A DNA stretch of 64,000 nt. Origin: Onchocerca volvulus. Lineage: Eukaryota; Nematoda; Chromadorea; Rhabditida; Onchocercidae. Below are positions 27,858-40,603 of this stretch, piece by piece. Made by a program: the position numbers and the translations under genes. The stretch covers positions 13,703,208-13,767,207 of the forward strand of contig HG738138.1 in NCBI GenBank assembly GCA_000499405.2, written 5' to 3'. Every line of letters starts with the position of its first letter. Within the stretch, counting starts at the first letter, position 1. Below the pieces are notes generated by a model. It was not told the DNA's origin. It did no database searches and saw nothing but the letters and a program-made list of their open reading frames with translations.

Positions 27858-28615
27858 GCTTTTCCGATCCAAAGGTCCGACTATCAATGATAATGGAAAA
27901 TATCCTTCAAATAGACGACATAATAAAGATTAATTTAACTATTTCGAAGCCGAATAACAGGAAACTGATCCAAGAATGTGAGTTTCTATTGTATATATTA
28001 TGATTAATGTACAGTTTATTCATATATATTTATATTCATGCTAATTACACTATTCAACTTCGTCAGCAAAAGTTTACAGAATGAAAGACATATATAGTAA
28101 CAGCGAGTGGTACATTAAGTTCATTTGAATATTCGATTAAAGCAAATATTTCATTATTGCACACGTTTTCCCACATTTTTGTATGGAAAAGGATGCACAT
28201 GAAAGAAGAAATGGTATTCTAAACTATTTCTTTCATTTGCTGAAATGTTTCTCTCATTTTCAGAAGAATTAAATATATAAAATACAGCAAGCTATGATGA
28301 ATCAAATATTTAGAGTTAAATCACCAGTAAATTATAAGGTATGGAAACTTTTGCTGATGTGTCTCAATTTTCTTCTTACCTTCAAGATGGATTAAAAAGT
28401 ACAACGAAGGCCAAGAAGTAGCGAATAATCGATAAAATATAAAGCTGAAGCACGCTATAATACTATGTGAAAAAATATTTAAAATTTTCAACACAAAAAA
28501 AATTTCCTGAATAAATTTGACGCAGAAATTTTCTTTAACCAAATTTTTTAATAATTTGATATGAAAATCTCATCTTTTAAATTTTACTAATGCTTGTGTT
28601 CCGATTATATTAGTA

Positions 28616-28618
<3 letters not shown>

Positions 28619-28648
<30 letters not shown>
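28619..28648. repeat. TA dinucleotide microsatellite
   Basis: About 15 uninterrupted TA units between two convergent genes. Such runs are length-polymorphic and could serve as a marker. No function is implied. Confidence 0.85.
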
Positions 28649-28653
<5 letters not shown>

Positions 28654-28725
28654 AAATAATTCAGATGCTAAAATTTAAATATTAAAGCCCTCATAACAGG
28701 GAAATAAACAAGAAAGGGATAAACA

Positions 28726-28764
28726 GAAGATTTCTAAAGGTTTCTATTACCCTTAGAAATCTTC
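28726..28764. repeat. Inverted repeat with 12-bp perfect arms
   Basis: The arms GAAGATTTCTAA (28726-28737) and TTAGAAATCTTC (28753-28764) are exact reverse complements separated by 15 bases. It lies in the convergent intergenic region, nearer to the 3' end of BTBD9. It could form a hairpin in RNA or be a small footprint of a mobile element; the sequence alone cannot decide. Confidence 0.6.
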
Positions 28765-29137
28765 CCAATAAGTAAGCAATTTCCATAAAATGCAAACCAC
28801 TGTCCATTTCTCGTAGGCGAAAGCTTTAGTAAAGAGATAAAATGACGTTTCCAAAGCATATTAATATTGTAAAGGCGACAAAATACGTTTAGAAAAGAAA
28901 AAATTCAGGGAAATCGAGAAGAGTTGTGCTCATGAAACAGCACGTTTAAAGAACAGCATGCGCAAGAATCTATCGATAGCAAAAAAGTGACGACAGTTTT
29001 TTTCTTCACATTCAAGTATTTCAAACATCTCAATTCAAATGTCTCTTTGAGTCTATTTTTTTCAGCTAAATATTTGAACTTTTAATACGATTTCTCAAAA
29101 CTTTTTTTTGCTTATTATTTCTTGAAACAAATTTATA

Positions 29138-32100
29138 CTAGTCGGCTGAAGAAGCCACGGAAATACATGCAGATGATACATTTCGTAATGAATCCACTTC
29201 TTCATTTCCTTCATGCGCTGATGTAGCTACCATAGCACCAAATGTTCCCAACGGCGTACGAGCAGAGCGTTGAGCGGGACATTCAAAGTGCACGCAGTGA
29301 AATACCTCATTCACTAGAAATAAAATAAATTGGCTCCAATTAAAAATATTAAACGGTACAGATTTTTCAATGATTTGGTTACTGGAACAAAATTCAAAGT
29401 CCATTCTTTCTTTCATACCTCTCTTCCTTCACATTTCCCCAATCTGAAACATTCAAGAAAGAATGAACTGTCTGCTTTTATTTTGATAAATTCCTCTCTC
29501 CACACTGAAGATACTAACAAATGAATGAGGAAGGAACACTAATCACTAATATAGCTGAAACTTGAATGATAACACCACGTTTCATATAAAAGATAATTAT
29601 TTTCCGGTCTTCAAATTTTAAACGGAAATATTTTTCACCTGAATTGTGCGTCCCAACAAGACGAATAAACACAACTGGACGTCGATCAAATCTCAAGATC
29701 TGCCATGCTCTATAAAAAAAAATGATTTTTAAACTGGAGTGACAATAAAACTTAAACATATAATGCATAATACGCATCACGTATATATATATATTAAAAA
29801 TATACAAAACATTACTGCATGAAGATTAGATTAAATTCATTAAAGTGACAGAAGAATGACTTGATGTAACTTCACGAAAGGATCAGTAACTTGACTAATT
29901 ATTGAAAAAATTATTCATTTTTCAAAAAAAGTGATTTTAAAAAAGAACAACTTTTTGAAATATTTATAATTGCGTTATTGTCAATAGAATTACCTGCAGT
30001 GCTCCTGAGTTTTATCAGCTATGCGTGACCAAGATATGTTATCACACGATGCTTCAATATAATAAGAGTAATGACGATCATCACAGTCCCACAAAAGTAA
30101 ACTAAAAAATATTCTGCTTTGAGAAATTTAAGTAACGCAAAGTGAACACAAAATTTTGCACATAAATTTCAAACAACACTATGTGATGAACTCAGGAAAT
30201 GGAATTTGAGAAAAGAAGATCCGAACTCCCAATACAAATGATGAAATGATTTGACAACAGATATTGCAACTTTCTTTTAAGAGATAAAATGTAGCCAAAC
30301 CTACAAGACTACGCGATTCTTTGCAAACATGATATATTAATTAATCAGTGGATATTAAATAACAAAAAAGAAATTAAAAAAAAAGTATATTCAGTCGAAA
30401 AAAGTCATAAAATGTAGCCCTAAATATACCGCATTGAGTCGATAAGATATGGCTGTGGTAACTGCACAACAATTGCACCAGATCCTAACTGATGACAAGT
30501 ATAACCGTTGTCCCAATCATAATTACTCGTTTCTCCATTTATTAAAGCATTTCGGCTACGTGAAACTCCGTCAATAACAATGGCGTTGTTTGCTATTGTT
30601 GCCACATTAGCGTTTGGAACTACAAATTAACCTTGAATAATCTAAGTTTATAAAAAATTGCTGAGAGATTGAATGAGAATATATATGAAAACTAAGGGAA
30701 ATATTACTGCTTTCTAGCACTTGGAATAAGATAGGTGATGCTTCCGCTAAATACCGAAATAATGAAGTTGAAAGTAGTAGACCAAATATAAAAATTAAAA
30801 TTATTTTTCTCTTGATTTACTATTTTTTCAAAAGTTGTTGTTTCCCCTCTGTCATGTTAAATATATAAAACAGACAGAGACAAAATGTTCATTGATATTT
30901 GTTTATTTTTGACTAAAAGAGCTTTTATCTCATTTTAGAGCAAAAAATTTACTAGATCGAATAAAAGATAGATGAATTCACGGTATTCTTATTCGACTAG
31001 TTACTACATCAAAAAAAAAAAAAAAAAAAAAGTACCAAGTAAGGTAGTAACCGGATCAACTTCGAAAGGTTCTGATGTAAACATTGCTTCGATGCTTACC
31101 AAATGGAACGAATTATTTACTGTATTATACGTCCCAACGATGCGTATAAAGCTGCAAGCACATAAGATTTCATCAGTGATCTTATCGATTTTGCCACTTC
31201 ATCATTAAATAAATAAAAATAGTATAATATTAAAAAATTTTCACCTTCCAGATCACTAACATTTATCGTCTACTTTTTAATAAATATACTGCATTATAAA
31301 TTACTAAAACAGCTAATATATATATAATTAAAAAAAATGTACTTCACAACTCGCGGAGTGAAATAAAGCATTTGCCTTGATCGGCAAAGATATTGCGTAT
31401 GATCTATGACACGTATCCAAACTTCCTGATCCATACTTATCTGAAAACAGTAAATGTTTATCCGCACTAGGTTTAGTCCTAATGTCCATAATTTTTTTTG
31501 GTTTTTGTAAGTTTAAGAAAAAATGAAAAATAATAATATTATGTTAACGGAAAATCAAACTAGCTTGAAGCAAAGTTTACTTCAACATAATAATTATATG
31601 ATCTCTGGTCGCGATCCCACAACAGAAGTCGAATATGATTGATGACGAATGGACGTCCAAGCTGAAAATACATTACCGACTTAAACTCAAGTAGAACTGA
31701 TGCAGTTTCTTTGATATGTTAATCGATAACAATAAACAAAACTTCCTTCTAAGCTCCTGCCAAAAGAAAAATAAAAGGACAAGGAAATGAGAATTTTGTG
31801 CTCACCTGAATAATGATACCAGGATTTTTATCACCGATAGCATGGGTCGTAAATCCACGCTCCATATCATAACGATTTGTTTCACCAGACAGAAGAGTAG
31901 TAGAACCTTCCCCACTCAACACAGTAGCATTGAAAGTAGAACTCATTACATTTACATTTGGTACTGCAAAATAAAATGTGAAATAATAGTCATTGCTCTA
32001 ATTTGTGGATGAAAAGAAAAAGATTTCGAGTTCCTATATAATGATCATTATGCGCTTACAACTGATCATTATGATAAATCAATATCATCGTATATTTGTA

Positions 32101-34389
32101 AATAAACACAATTTCCTATCTACAAATTCCATTTATATTGGCAAACAACCCATCAGCACAATAAGAAGTGATTACATGCTTAAAATTCTGATACTTACGC
32201 AAAAACCCTCTATAAGGAAGTTCATCACTTTTCTTTTCACTACGTTCCTTGATAGCATCCAAAATAGCATCACTGACAACTAAACCGGAAGGTCGTATAA
32301 TATTAAGCAAATCGTCCAATTTTATCAGTGAAAGCCGTAGTCGTGCAACAATCATTTGCGCATCTTCCTGCTTAAAATATGCGGTACTTAATTTAATTAA
32401 GATCTTACTTCAACTTAGAGCATAAAATAAATACCCGGTCAGGATGCTGCCGGATCCATTCACGTATGGCACGAAATATATCAATTTCGGGAGCGCATAA
32501 AGAATCGCGTTGTATCATCTGTTCAACTGCACTTGCAGGTAGTTGCAAGAAACCCTAAAATTTGAAAAATGCCATGAAAATTATCGAAAGTATCCAGAAA
32601 AATTAAACTGATGAAATACATAAGCCTAATCTATGACAGCATTTTTAAAACCAGCAGTTCTTACCTGAGTTGAAATAACTTCAGGAGCATGTTTGTCAGC
32701 AAAATTTAGACAGACATCACAAAGGGAGCGTAACGAGTACAGATGTGCAGCACTATATATTGTACAAACGTTTCTAACATTCAGCATTGCCTAGAAAAAT
32801 GATATTAAATCGAATTTAGTCTAAAGATCTATTTCAGTTGGGACCACAACGGATTTTCAAGCATGTATTCCGCATACTTAGAATTTAAACTGAAAACCTG
32901 TAGAAATTTTTAAATTCGCTAAATCAGCTTATATGTTGGAAAGTACCAGAAGAGACTGATTTGAAAAAGTAGAACGATAAAGAACAAATAAATGGTTCTA
33001 TCATTTGCATCTTCTCAGAAAAAAAATAAAATGAAAAACTGTTTCAAAATAAGATGTTGTCTAGTATATACAATAATTCAAAAAACTACCTTCATATATT
33101 CGGAAATACTGATTTCTAAATCAGTGAAACCGTATTTGTGCGCCAAGCCAAGAACTTCGAGAACTAGTTCCTCCTTCATTGAACTTAATGATAACTTACC
33201 AGTGTAGATATACCTGTAAAGGTAATATCAAAATCAAAATCCGTTATAATACAAAGAAAGAAGGATAGGCCAAGAAAGGTCTGAAAAGAAAAAGAATTGA
33301 GGAATGGCAGCAAATACGCAAATGACTTGAAAAATCCTAAGAAATATAAGAAGAAGGTTTAAGGAGAATGGAAAATTTTCAAAGAATAGACTTCATAAGC
33401 ATTTTGAAACCATTCAACGAAGTATCGACCAATTCGACTTCCGAATCTCTCGTTTCGCGCATTCCATTATAAAAAAGGGCTCTAAAATTTTTAAAATTAG
33501 AACTTTTATCTTTCATATATTTTTTTTTATTCGCATAATTTGAAAAAATTTTGGAATGAATGAAGAGTGAATAAAAAAATCCAATTTAATAAATAATCTC
33601 TTCTCTTAGGAATGATATTAACGTATACCTGAAATACTGGCTTCGAGCAGCTAAAATAATTTTGTGTGATGGAATTAAGCGACCTTCAACCTGAAATAAA
33701 TCGTTTTAAAAATTATGGCTCTTTATCCAAAAATAACTTTCAGCATATTTTAATCTCGCTTAAACAATTCTCCAACATTTCACTATAGCAATTAACATCA
33801 AATTCCACATACCACAAAATTGTTAGTACTATTTGATTATATTAGTTCTATATTCTCTTAGTGTTTGTTTCGCATATTCATCTCTGAGCTTAACAAAATA
33901 ACTTTCCACGAGTACAGAACATACTGCAAATAAATCTTACATTGAAAATTCTATTATAGAATACTTGACATCACTAAGGTAGACAACTGATGTGATGAAA
34001 GGCTAATGTAAGGATAAGAAAGGTTGTCTTTATAAAATTTGTACCTTCAAGGTGATATCACTACATTCACCAGTTATATACAAATTTCCTATATGTTCGG
34101 CAAGGTAATTTATATGCTGTACTTCACCAGTGGCACCTGAAACAACAGTTAGATTTGATTAACACAATAATCCAAATGGTTTGCTCTAAGCTTTTTTTTT
34201 TTTCCAAATCACTACACGTATAAATGATACAGTTCCTTCAACTATTTCCTCATCCGTAGCTGATTTTGCATGTAATCATTCGATTAACTCTATTTGTAAT
34301 TTACCGCAGCAATTCAGATTGACCGATGACGACGAATTCTGAAAAGGGAAGAAGCCGTCATTGTGAAGCTGTGGGTGATTGTCGCTCAT
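29138..34389 (-). CDS. BTB/POZ domain-containing protein 9 (BTBD9) orthologue
   Basis: Sixteen exons on the minus strand, from ATG at 34389 to TAG at 29138: 34305-34389, 34045-34136, 33629-33690, 33392-33481, 33090-33213, 32665-32790, 32435-32554, 32199-32367, 31806-31963, 31581-31661, 31343-31440, 31036-31151, 30430-30619, 29994-30101, 29639-29709 and 29138-29313. Domain order matches human BTBD9: BTB (GECSDITLKVEGRLIPSHKI, then YFRALFYNGMRE), BACK (NVRNVCTIYSAAHLYSL through RPSGLVVSDAILDAIK), then two discoidin/F5-8C-like domains, each with LLLWDRD or LLLWDCD and RLVGTHN-type blocks. The second has NYDWDNGYTCHQLGSGAIVV, near-identical to human. BTBD9 is a probable Cullin-3 adaptor, linked in animals to iron handling and dopamine/sleep phenotypes (family knowledge). 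The Ser/Ala-rich tail is not conserved. Phases agree across the junctions. Confidence 0.95.
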
Positions 34390-35829
34390 TTCGTTCTTTT
34401 TCTTTCTCAATCAATCATTGACTGCATGAAATTGATCTGAAAACTAATCGCATAGCTCATCTTACCGATATTCGAAATGGCCGCAAATGGATTAATCGCG
34501 TGACTTATCAGGACATAAATGACCACGTCAATGACGCGGCATATATCAGCACAACTATGAAGTTGACGCGTAACTGCGTAAGGATCATGATTTATAGTTC
34601 GAAGGCAAATAATAAATATAATATACTGAGTATTAGAGAATATAGGAATCAAATCTGATATTATTTCACATACTCCAATGGACAAAAACATATTAAACAA
34701 CGTAAGGCACGAATGTGAAAAATGACTTCATGAATCACATATTGCATATCAGCACGATTGGATAACAAAATATCCGTTCTTGACGGTATCGATACGCAAA
34801 CAAGCATTCCAGCTCGTGAACTTACTGAAGTCCGTATTATTGTATGGAAGTGTTTAAAGATAGGAAGTGGTAGTTTTGAGGATGTGTCATTTAGAATGAG
34901 CAAGAACTCGAGAAATATTTAATGATTGAATAATTATTGCAAACAAGCGAGAAATCTCGAAGAGCAAAAGCAAAATATAGCGAGACTCATTCATATCAAA
35001 AGTATATTCTTCATTCACTTTTCCATCCTGTTGTTCGTTATACCAATGCACCTGAATTTATGCAGTCGAAAATGCTAATTTTGGCTCATTTACTGTATTA
35101 TTTTAATCGCTGACCAAATCTGAGAAAGAAATTCTGGAAATAATGTTTAGAATTTTATTAACAAAAGCTAATCAAATCACTGATTGATGGCTGCAAAACA
35201 TTTTTTGAATTATTACTAAACCATTAGACGTATAAGAGTGGTTCAATACTAAAAATTGTTGATGATGAAGATTTTGCTAATTGTTCTCAGTAGCGATCAC
35301 TAGCTGTGTTTAAAGTTGGCAACCCAAGAACCAGATGACTTCTTTGATTTGCTTAAAGCTTTGAATCTCGACGTAGTCTAACATTGTCAAACATTCATTC
35401 CATTTTAAATTACTAGAAAATACGCTTAATATCTAATTATATATGTAATTTTAATTATTGGCTCATTATAATGAAACACGTTTGAGTGCTCGTTACCTTT
35501 TCTCATTTAACATATTCTGTGTGCCTGCAAACATTTCAAGCACCGGTGAATCGATCATGTTGAAATTTGTGAATTCAAAATTTCCTTTTTCTGCGTTTTC
35601 CTGCAGATTTATGCATAGCGAAACTTTTGTTCATTCAGACTGTACTCTTAGGAATCTTTTCAATCTCTTCTCGGATTCTAATGAAATTTGAATATTTTAC
35701 CTCAAATTTTCTCTCTGTTCAATTGAACTTTGATTTTTTATTTATTTACTCATTTTCTCTACTTTGACAAATTGCGCAAATAGAATAACTTTATGTAACA
35801 CTATTTTTAGCTTTATTCGTTGAAATGTT
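34390..35829. other. Interval upstream of BTBD9, no convincing gene
   Basis: It holds the BTBD9 promoter. Two overlapping minus-strand frames (34903-34661 and 34700-34407) give hydrophobic, faintly receptor-like peptides, with an ISHAINPF stretch, but they are in different frames with no intron between them. A separate short minus-strand ATG exon-like piece (about 35559-35496) ends at a GTAACG donor. None joins into a supported gene. Confidence 0.4.
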
Positions 35830-38769
35830 TTAGAAAAAAAAAAAAAAAATTGATCTTATGCAAGCTAAATAACCAACCAAAGCATTTCGAGCGGTTAAAC
35901 CATCAAATATTACTTGAACTTGCGCAACGGTTTCCATCTTGTTGATTTCATCTCTTTCCAAATAAATTTGCCAACTTTTGTGCTTTGCTCGGGTTTGTTC
36001 GCGTTGTTTCAAGATATCAATTATTTCCAGACTAATCCGGACATAATTAATGAATCTGGAATAATGAACGTAACCTTCAGGTAGAAAGTCTTTCGGTCTC
36101 TAATCTCTATAAGTAACCGCTTATCTAAATTTAATTTTAAAATAATTTACATTAGCCATTTCATTAAACACTGTACTTTTTATATACGTCAAATATTATT
36201 GCCTTGAAATTATTCTGATAAGGATAAGTAAAATTACTTGCTCATAACATGGACAAAGAATTTATTATACTTTGTATTCACTTACCCTATTACTTCACTT
36301 TGCACAAATTTATAAACATATCGACAAACAACAGTACACATATCAATAGTATTTAGATCCAGGTGTATTGTCAGAGCTAATCCGGCTCTTTTCTTATGAT
36401 TTTTGAGTATTCCAATACAAACACATTGCAATAAATCATTCGGTACCTTCCGGAAGTCAATCTTATATATTGGATTCTCATCATCAATTTCCTAAAACTT
36501 TTGCTTTTAATGAGAACGGGAATTGTAGCAATCATTCTAAAATCCCGAAAATGTCATTTGAGAATTGATAATTTAAATATTGATAGTAGAAAAGTATGAC
36601 ATTCAAGCAGATTGTATCAGTTAGCTTACTTACATCTTTATAACTGACTGAAGAGAAAAATTCATTCCGTCCCATGCCAAGGTATAACGATTCTATACGT
36701 GTAATATCACTTGCACCACGTTCACGCGAATAATTCACTAATTGAGTCCATTTTTGTAACGGTTCGGCTTGCTCATTGAGAGATATTCGATATTTTTTTG
36801 CTAAAATAAAATTAATGGAATAAAAATTAATTAGTAAAAATAAGACTACGATATTACCAGTCATAAAAATATAGGAATTTACCATCGATAAGCAGAGCTT
36901 CTCGAATTTCCGACTTATCAATCGATTTTATAGTTTTGGAAATATTCCGTCCAAGAAGTTCATTAACGGTTGGTCGTTTCTCATGATTTGGTTGCATTAA
37001 ACAATGCCATAATTGCAGAATTTCTGAACTTAATGACTGGAACAAATAATGATAGGAAGTGAATCAAACTGAAACAACTAATAAGAAATGAATAATGGGT
37101 TGAAATCATTTCAATATAAAATGTAAAGATATGATGCAAATATGATGCTATGAAAAAATATTTTTGATTATTTAAAAAGAAAAAAAACGAAAAAACAAAC
37201 TAAAAAATATTGCGACGATATTTTTATTTATTTAATATCATATGCTATTATCCTACTGCTCTGTTTATATAATGTTAAGGTATGTTTTATTGATTAAAAA
37301 GAAATGCATTTATACAATATTATTTTGGCAGTAGTAATGTAGAAAACTAACAAATTTTACCCCACTTGGAAACCATCCATTGCACGGTACGGGTAATTGA
37401 GATTTCATCTAAACATTTAAAATAGGATTTAAAATTTGATTGAAGTGTATCCGAAAAGGTCTCTCTATTGAATGATAAAGTTTAGACATGACTTACAAGT
37501 TGCTCAGCATAGTGTTGCACATCTTCTGAACACGTCGTATTAATCAAATGAAACGTTTCACCAGTAACCATTTCAGGTATTAATAATCCTAGATGCCTTA
37601 AAATAAATGAGAAAATTCCAATATGCGAATATTGTAATTCTTAAATTTGGTTTTTAATATCTAGTAATCTATTCGTAATAAGTTATAAATAACTAAATAC
37701 CAAAGTTCCGTATGTGGACCGTAATGTTCAATATCATTGAGAGCTTCTTCTGGTGCCCATTGCGTTGGTCGCCCAAAGAAACGATTATTTCTCAAGCTGA
37801 AAGTATACAGTAAATTTTAAATGAATTATAAAAAACTTTCATATCTTCTTTAATTTAAATTGGTTCGTTTGCAGTTTTTTCGAGCTATTTTATCTATTAT
37901 TAGACAGAAATTCGCAATATATTGTTGTAAAGAAAGAAATGACAGAAATGGAACAGACCAAATTAATTTCAATTTAAGGTAAATTTAAATTCAATTTTCA
38001 TCTTTTGTTAAAATAATGGAGAACCTAAGAGTTTTTCTAATATCTTCATTTTTTAATACTGTCCATTTGAAGCCAGTCAATTTAATATCACAATTTTCCG
38101 TAATGACAATCGATCGTGTGACCAAATTGTTGTGTAATGCATACTGATGTAAATATGAAAGTGCCTAGAAATATATGATAATATTTTGATGAATGTAAAA
38201 AAATTACAAAACGAAATTTTAATAATAACATATAAGATAGTTTCTAAATTAATGATAAATTTATGTATTATCAAAAATAAAAAATACATGAAAATTTACA
38301 TTAAATTTACATTATTATAATCTTTCAAATATAATACTTGATAAAATGTTACTCAGAATTACTTTGAGAATTTTACGAAGTATATGACCAATAACATTCT
38401 CAGTTAATACTGAAGCAATCAGCTCTTCATTAGTGTCTTTCATATATCTGCAAATAATTAATTTGGTTGTGAAGTGTAGATAATATAGGGAAGTGATCGA
38501 AGACAGTTGTCATGAAATATTGAATGGTTGCACTCCATTATCAACTAAGATTTTCAACGATAAATTGAGGCGGTTGCAGTTCAGGCAAGAAATGAATAAA
38601 AGTTCCTGGAGAAAGCAAGAGTATTAAGTAGCCATAATACAATATAATATAACGGAAGTAAGAAGCGTAGAGTATGTAAGAATATCTGGTTCGTAAAAAT
38701 CAAAAATGCACAATTACTTTCGTTTAGCACGGAGAATCTGTTCCAGGTCATAGACTATTGTTTGATATT
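35830..38769 (-). CDS. Divergent protein kinase-like protein, probable pseudokinase
   Basis: Exons on the minus strand: 38718-38769, 38561-38605 (uncertain), 38363-38447, 38025-38164, 37701-37796, 37497-37596, 37361-37408, 36883-37036, 36634-36800, 36286-36491 and 35830-36055. Phases agree from 38447 downward. A kinase fold is visible: hinge VEYQTIVYDLEQIL, helix E ILRKILKALSYLHQY, catalytic-loop position LVTRSIVITENCDIKL, DFG position LTGF, APE motif WAPEEAL, helix F LWHLGLLIPEMVTG and C-lobe NHEKRPTVNELL. The loop lacks the HRD Asp and the DFG Asp is replaced, so catalysis is unlikely. After the kinase fold, about 200 residues (including IHLDLNTIDMCTVVCRYVYK) match nothing I recognise. The last exon ends in a poly-Phe run from a T tract, so the true C-terminus is doubtful. 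The N-lobe exons above 38769 were not found. Confidence 0.6.
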
Positions 38770-40603
38770 CTACAAACAGGTAATGTCGGAAAATGAAGAC
38801 GGAAGAATACAACAAGAAGCGATGATTGTTCTTGAATTCTGCGCATTTGATCAATTCATTTAACTAAAATTTCAATTTTTAGCTTATAGATAGCTGAATT
38901 TAGTAAGATGTTCTGAATATTTTCACCTTTTTTACTTTATTCTAAACATTCCATGATGGAAGATAAACGAGAATGAAATGAATAAAACTTAGGAGAAGAC
39001 AAGCAATGACATCACTTAGAATGTCAGTTGGATCTGATTGATGCTAAGGAATTTGCCTTCTCATTCATGAAAAGATTTTTTTTCGATTGAATTAATTTTT
39101 ACACTTTTTTTTCCTTTTTTCTTTGCAAAATAAACTGAACTGTTTCTCGAAGGGTAGTACCGTTGACGAGCGCAATAACAATAAGCATAAGTTTTACGTT
39201 GCTTTCTCTATGTTTGACGCAGTACCGTACTTTGTAATGCTTTTGTTCACTAGCAGTATGAAGTGTTCGTAAAACAAAACACATCTTGAATTTGGCTAAC
39301 AGATCGGTTCTGCAGCAAAATTACCAATTCAATTATAGAAATTCAAATTCAAGTTTTAAAATCAGAAAAGTAAGGGGTTGATGGAAGCCATGAAATGTAG
39401 TAATAGACTGCGAAGATGACTTGCCAATAATTTGAAAACTTCATTTGTTTTACCTTAGCTTGCTCAATTTTATAAAACCACATATAGTATTCTTTCTTTT
39501 TTTTGCACTGTCAGAGATATTTATGCCAGAAACTTTCATGAATAAAACTACTAATTTAAATTTATTTGGTCGTTTAACTGAACTTAATTTTTCACTTAAT
39601 TTCACCTTTTCAGTTATCGAGTTCATAAGATTCATATAAGAATTATGCAAAGCGAGGCTGTAGAGTGAAATTTTTAAAAATTTAATGAGCTCTTTGAGAA
39701 TATAAGCAATCTTTTAAAGAACTAGTATAACAAATTCGTAGAAAACTCCCAACTTCCTTATAAATCATAGATCATAAACTTAACGAATATCACTATCACA
39801 GATGCTATGTCAAAACGTACTCATTGGTATCGACTTCTCTCATATTCACCTCCATTTGAGAATCATTTCCAACCGCCACAATTTATTGAAATAACCACAA
39901 ATATTAATGCACAATAATATTATGTCCTCTATATAGCTCTAGAATATTTTAAAATTTGCATACTGAATGATCTCAAAACAAAGTTTACATATTAGTGTGA
40001 ATCGGTGATAATACCGTATCTATCTTTATTTATAAGTACTTTTATAACTTATCCAGATTCCGTTATATCTGTAAATCTATCTTTGAAGGAAAATGTCACC
40101 AGGTAGCCCTTGGCAATTATTCTAATTTATTTTATGCATCGTTCACGTATTGTTCATGTATCATAGAAAAATATTTCATGAGAACATAATACATAATATA
40201 TCATAATTATATGTCGAAGACAAAACTAAATTATTCAAGCAACTCTCCAGACTAGTAAATGCTCTCTTAATAACATCTCAAAATAAATACACACTGTCTA
40301 ACATCTCAAAATAAATACACACTGTCATTACAATTATACTACCAGTGACATACTTTTTATGAGAAATTTTCAACCAAAACAATTCCTTTAGATAAACCAA
40401 TCTTCTCTCAAGTCTAGAATAACTTGAATTCAGCATACTGCATTGATTCCTACAGTGATTATCTTTCTAGGATTCAACAATCACATCCTAATTTTCAATT
40501 TCTATTTTTGTTTTCGGGTAAAATTATAAACTCATATTCAGATGAAAACGAGGTAGCAAATTTGTTCTAGAAAATAAGTTAGATAAATATTGAAAATTCT
40601 GGA
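38770..40603. other. Upstream of the kinase-like gene; no resolved exons
   Basis: The N-terminal exons of the kinase-like gene may lie here. Minus-strand frames at 39284-39099 (preceded by a CAAG acceptor and interrupted by a GTACTA donor near 39161) and 39650-39450 look moderately coding but could not be joined in phase. A 28-bp tandem duplication is at 40271-40326. Confidence 0.4.
40271..40326. repeat. Perfect 28-bp tandem duplication
   Basis: The unit beginning TAACATCTCAAAATAAATAC and ending ACACTGTC occurs twice, head to tail, at 40271-40298 and 40299-40326, without a mismatch. The identity suggests a recent replication-slippage event or an assembly duplication. Confidence 0.9.

Larger units (their letters stand above)
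27858..29137. other. Convergent intergenic region with TA microsatellite
   Basis: Lies between the 3' ends of IFT52 (+) and BTBD9 (-). No exon was seen. It contains a TA dinucleotide run at about 28619-28648 and a hairpin at 28726-28764, listed separately. Confidence 0.6.

Noticed and set aside
34407..34903. Two overlapping minus-strand frames with receptor-like hydrophobic peptides (ISHAINPF)
   Set aside because: They are in different frames with no intron signal between them, no confident transmembrane pattern upstream, and they overlap the BTBD9 promoter. Could be a decayed receptor, but the support is too weak to annotate.
35496..35559. Minus-strand ATG exon-like piece (MIDSPVLEMFAG...) ending at a GTAACG donor
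   Set aside because: No following exon joins it in phase. A single short frame plus one donor is expected by chance in this much AT-rich DNA.
36854..36921. Treating the kinase-like gene as TBCK or STRAD
   Set aside because: Similarity is limited to general kinase-fold positions; the C-terminal region has no TBC or rhodanese domain, and the STRAD-specific WEF-type tail is not visible.
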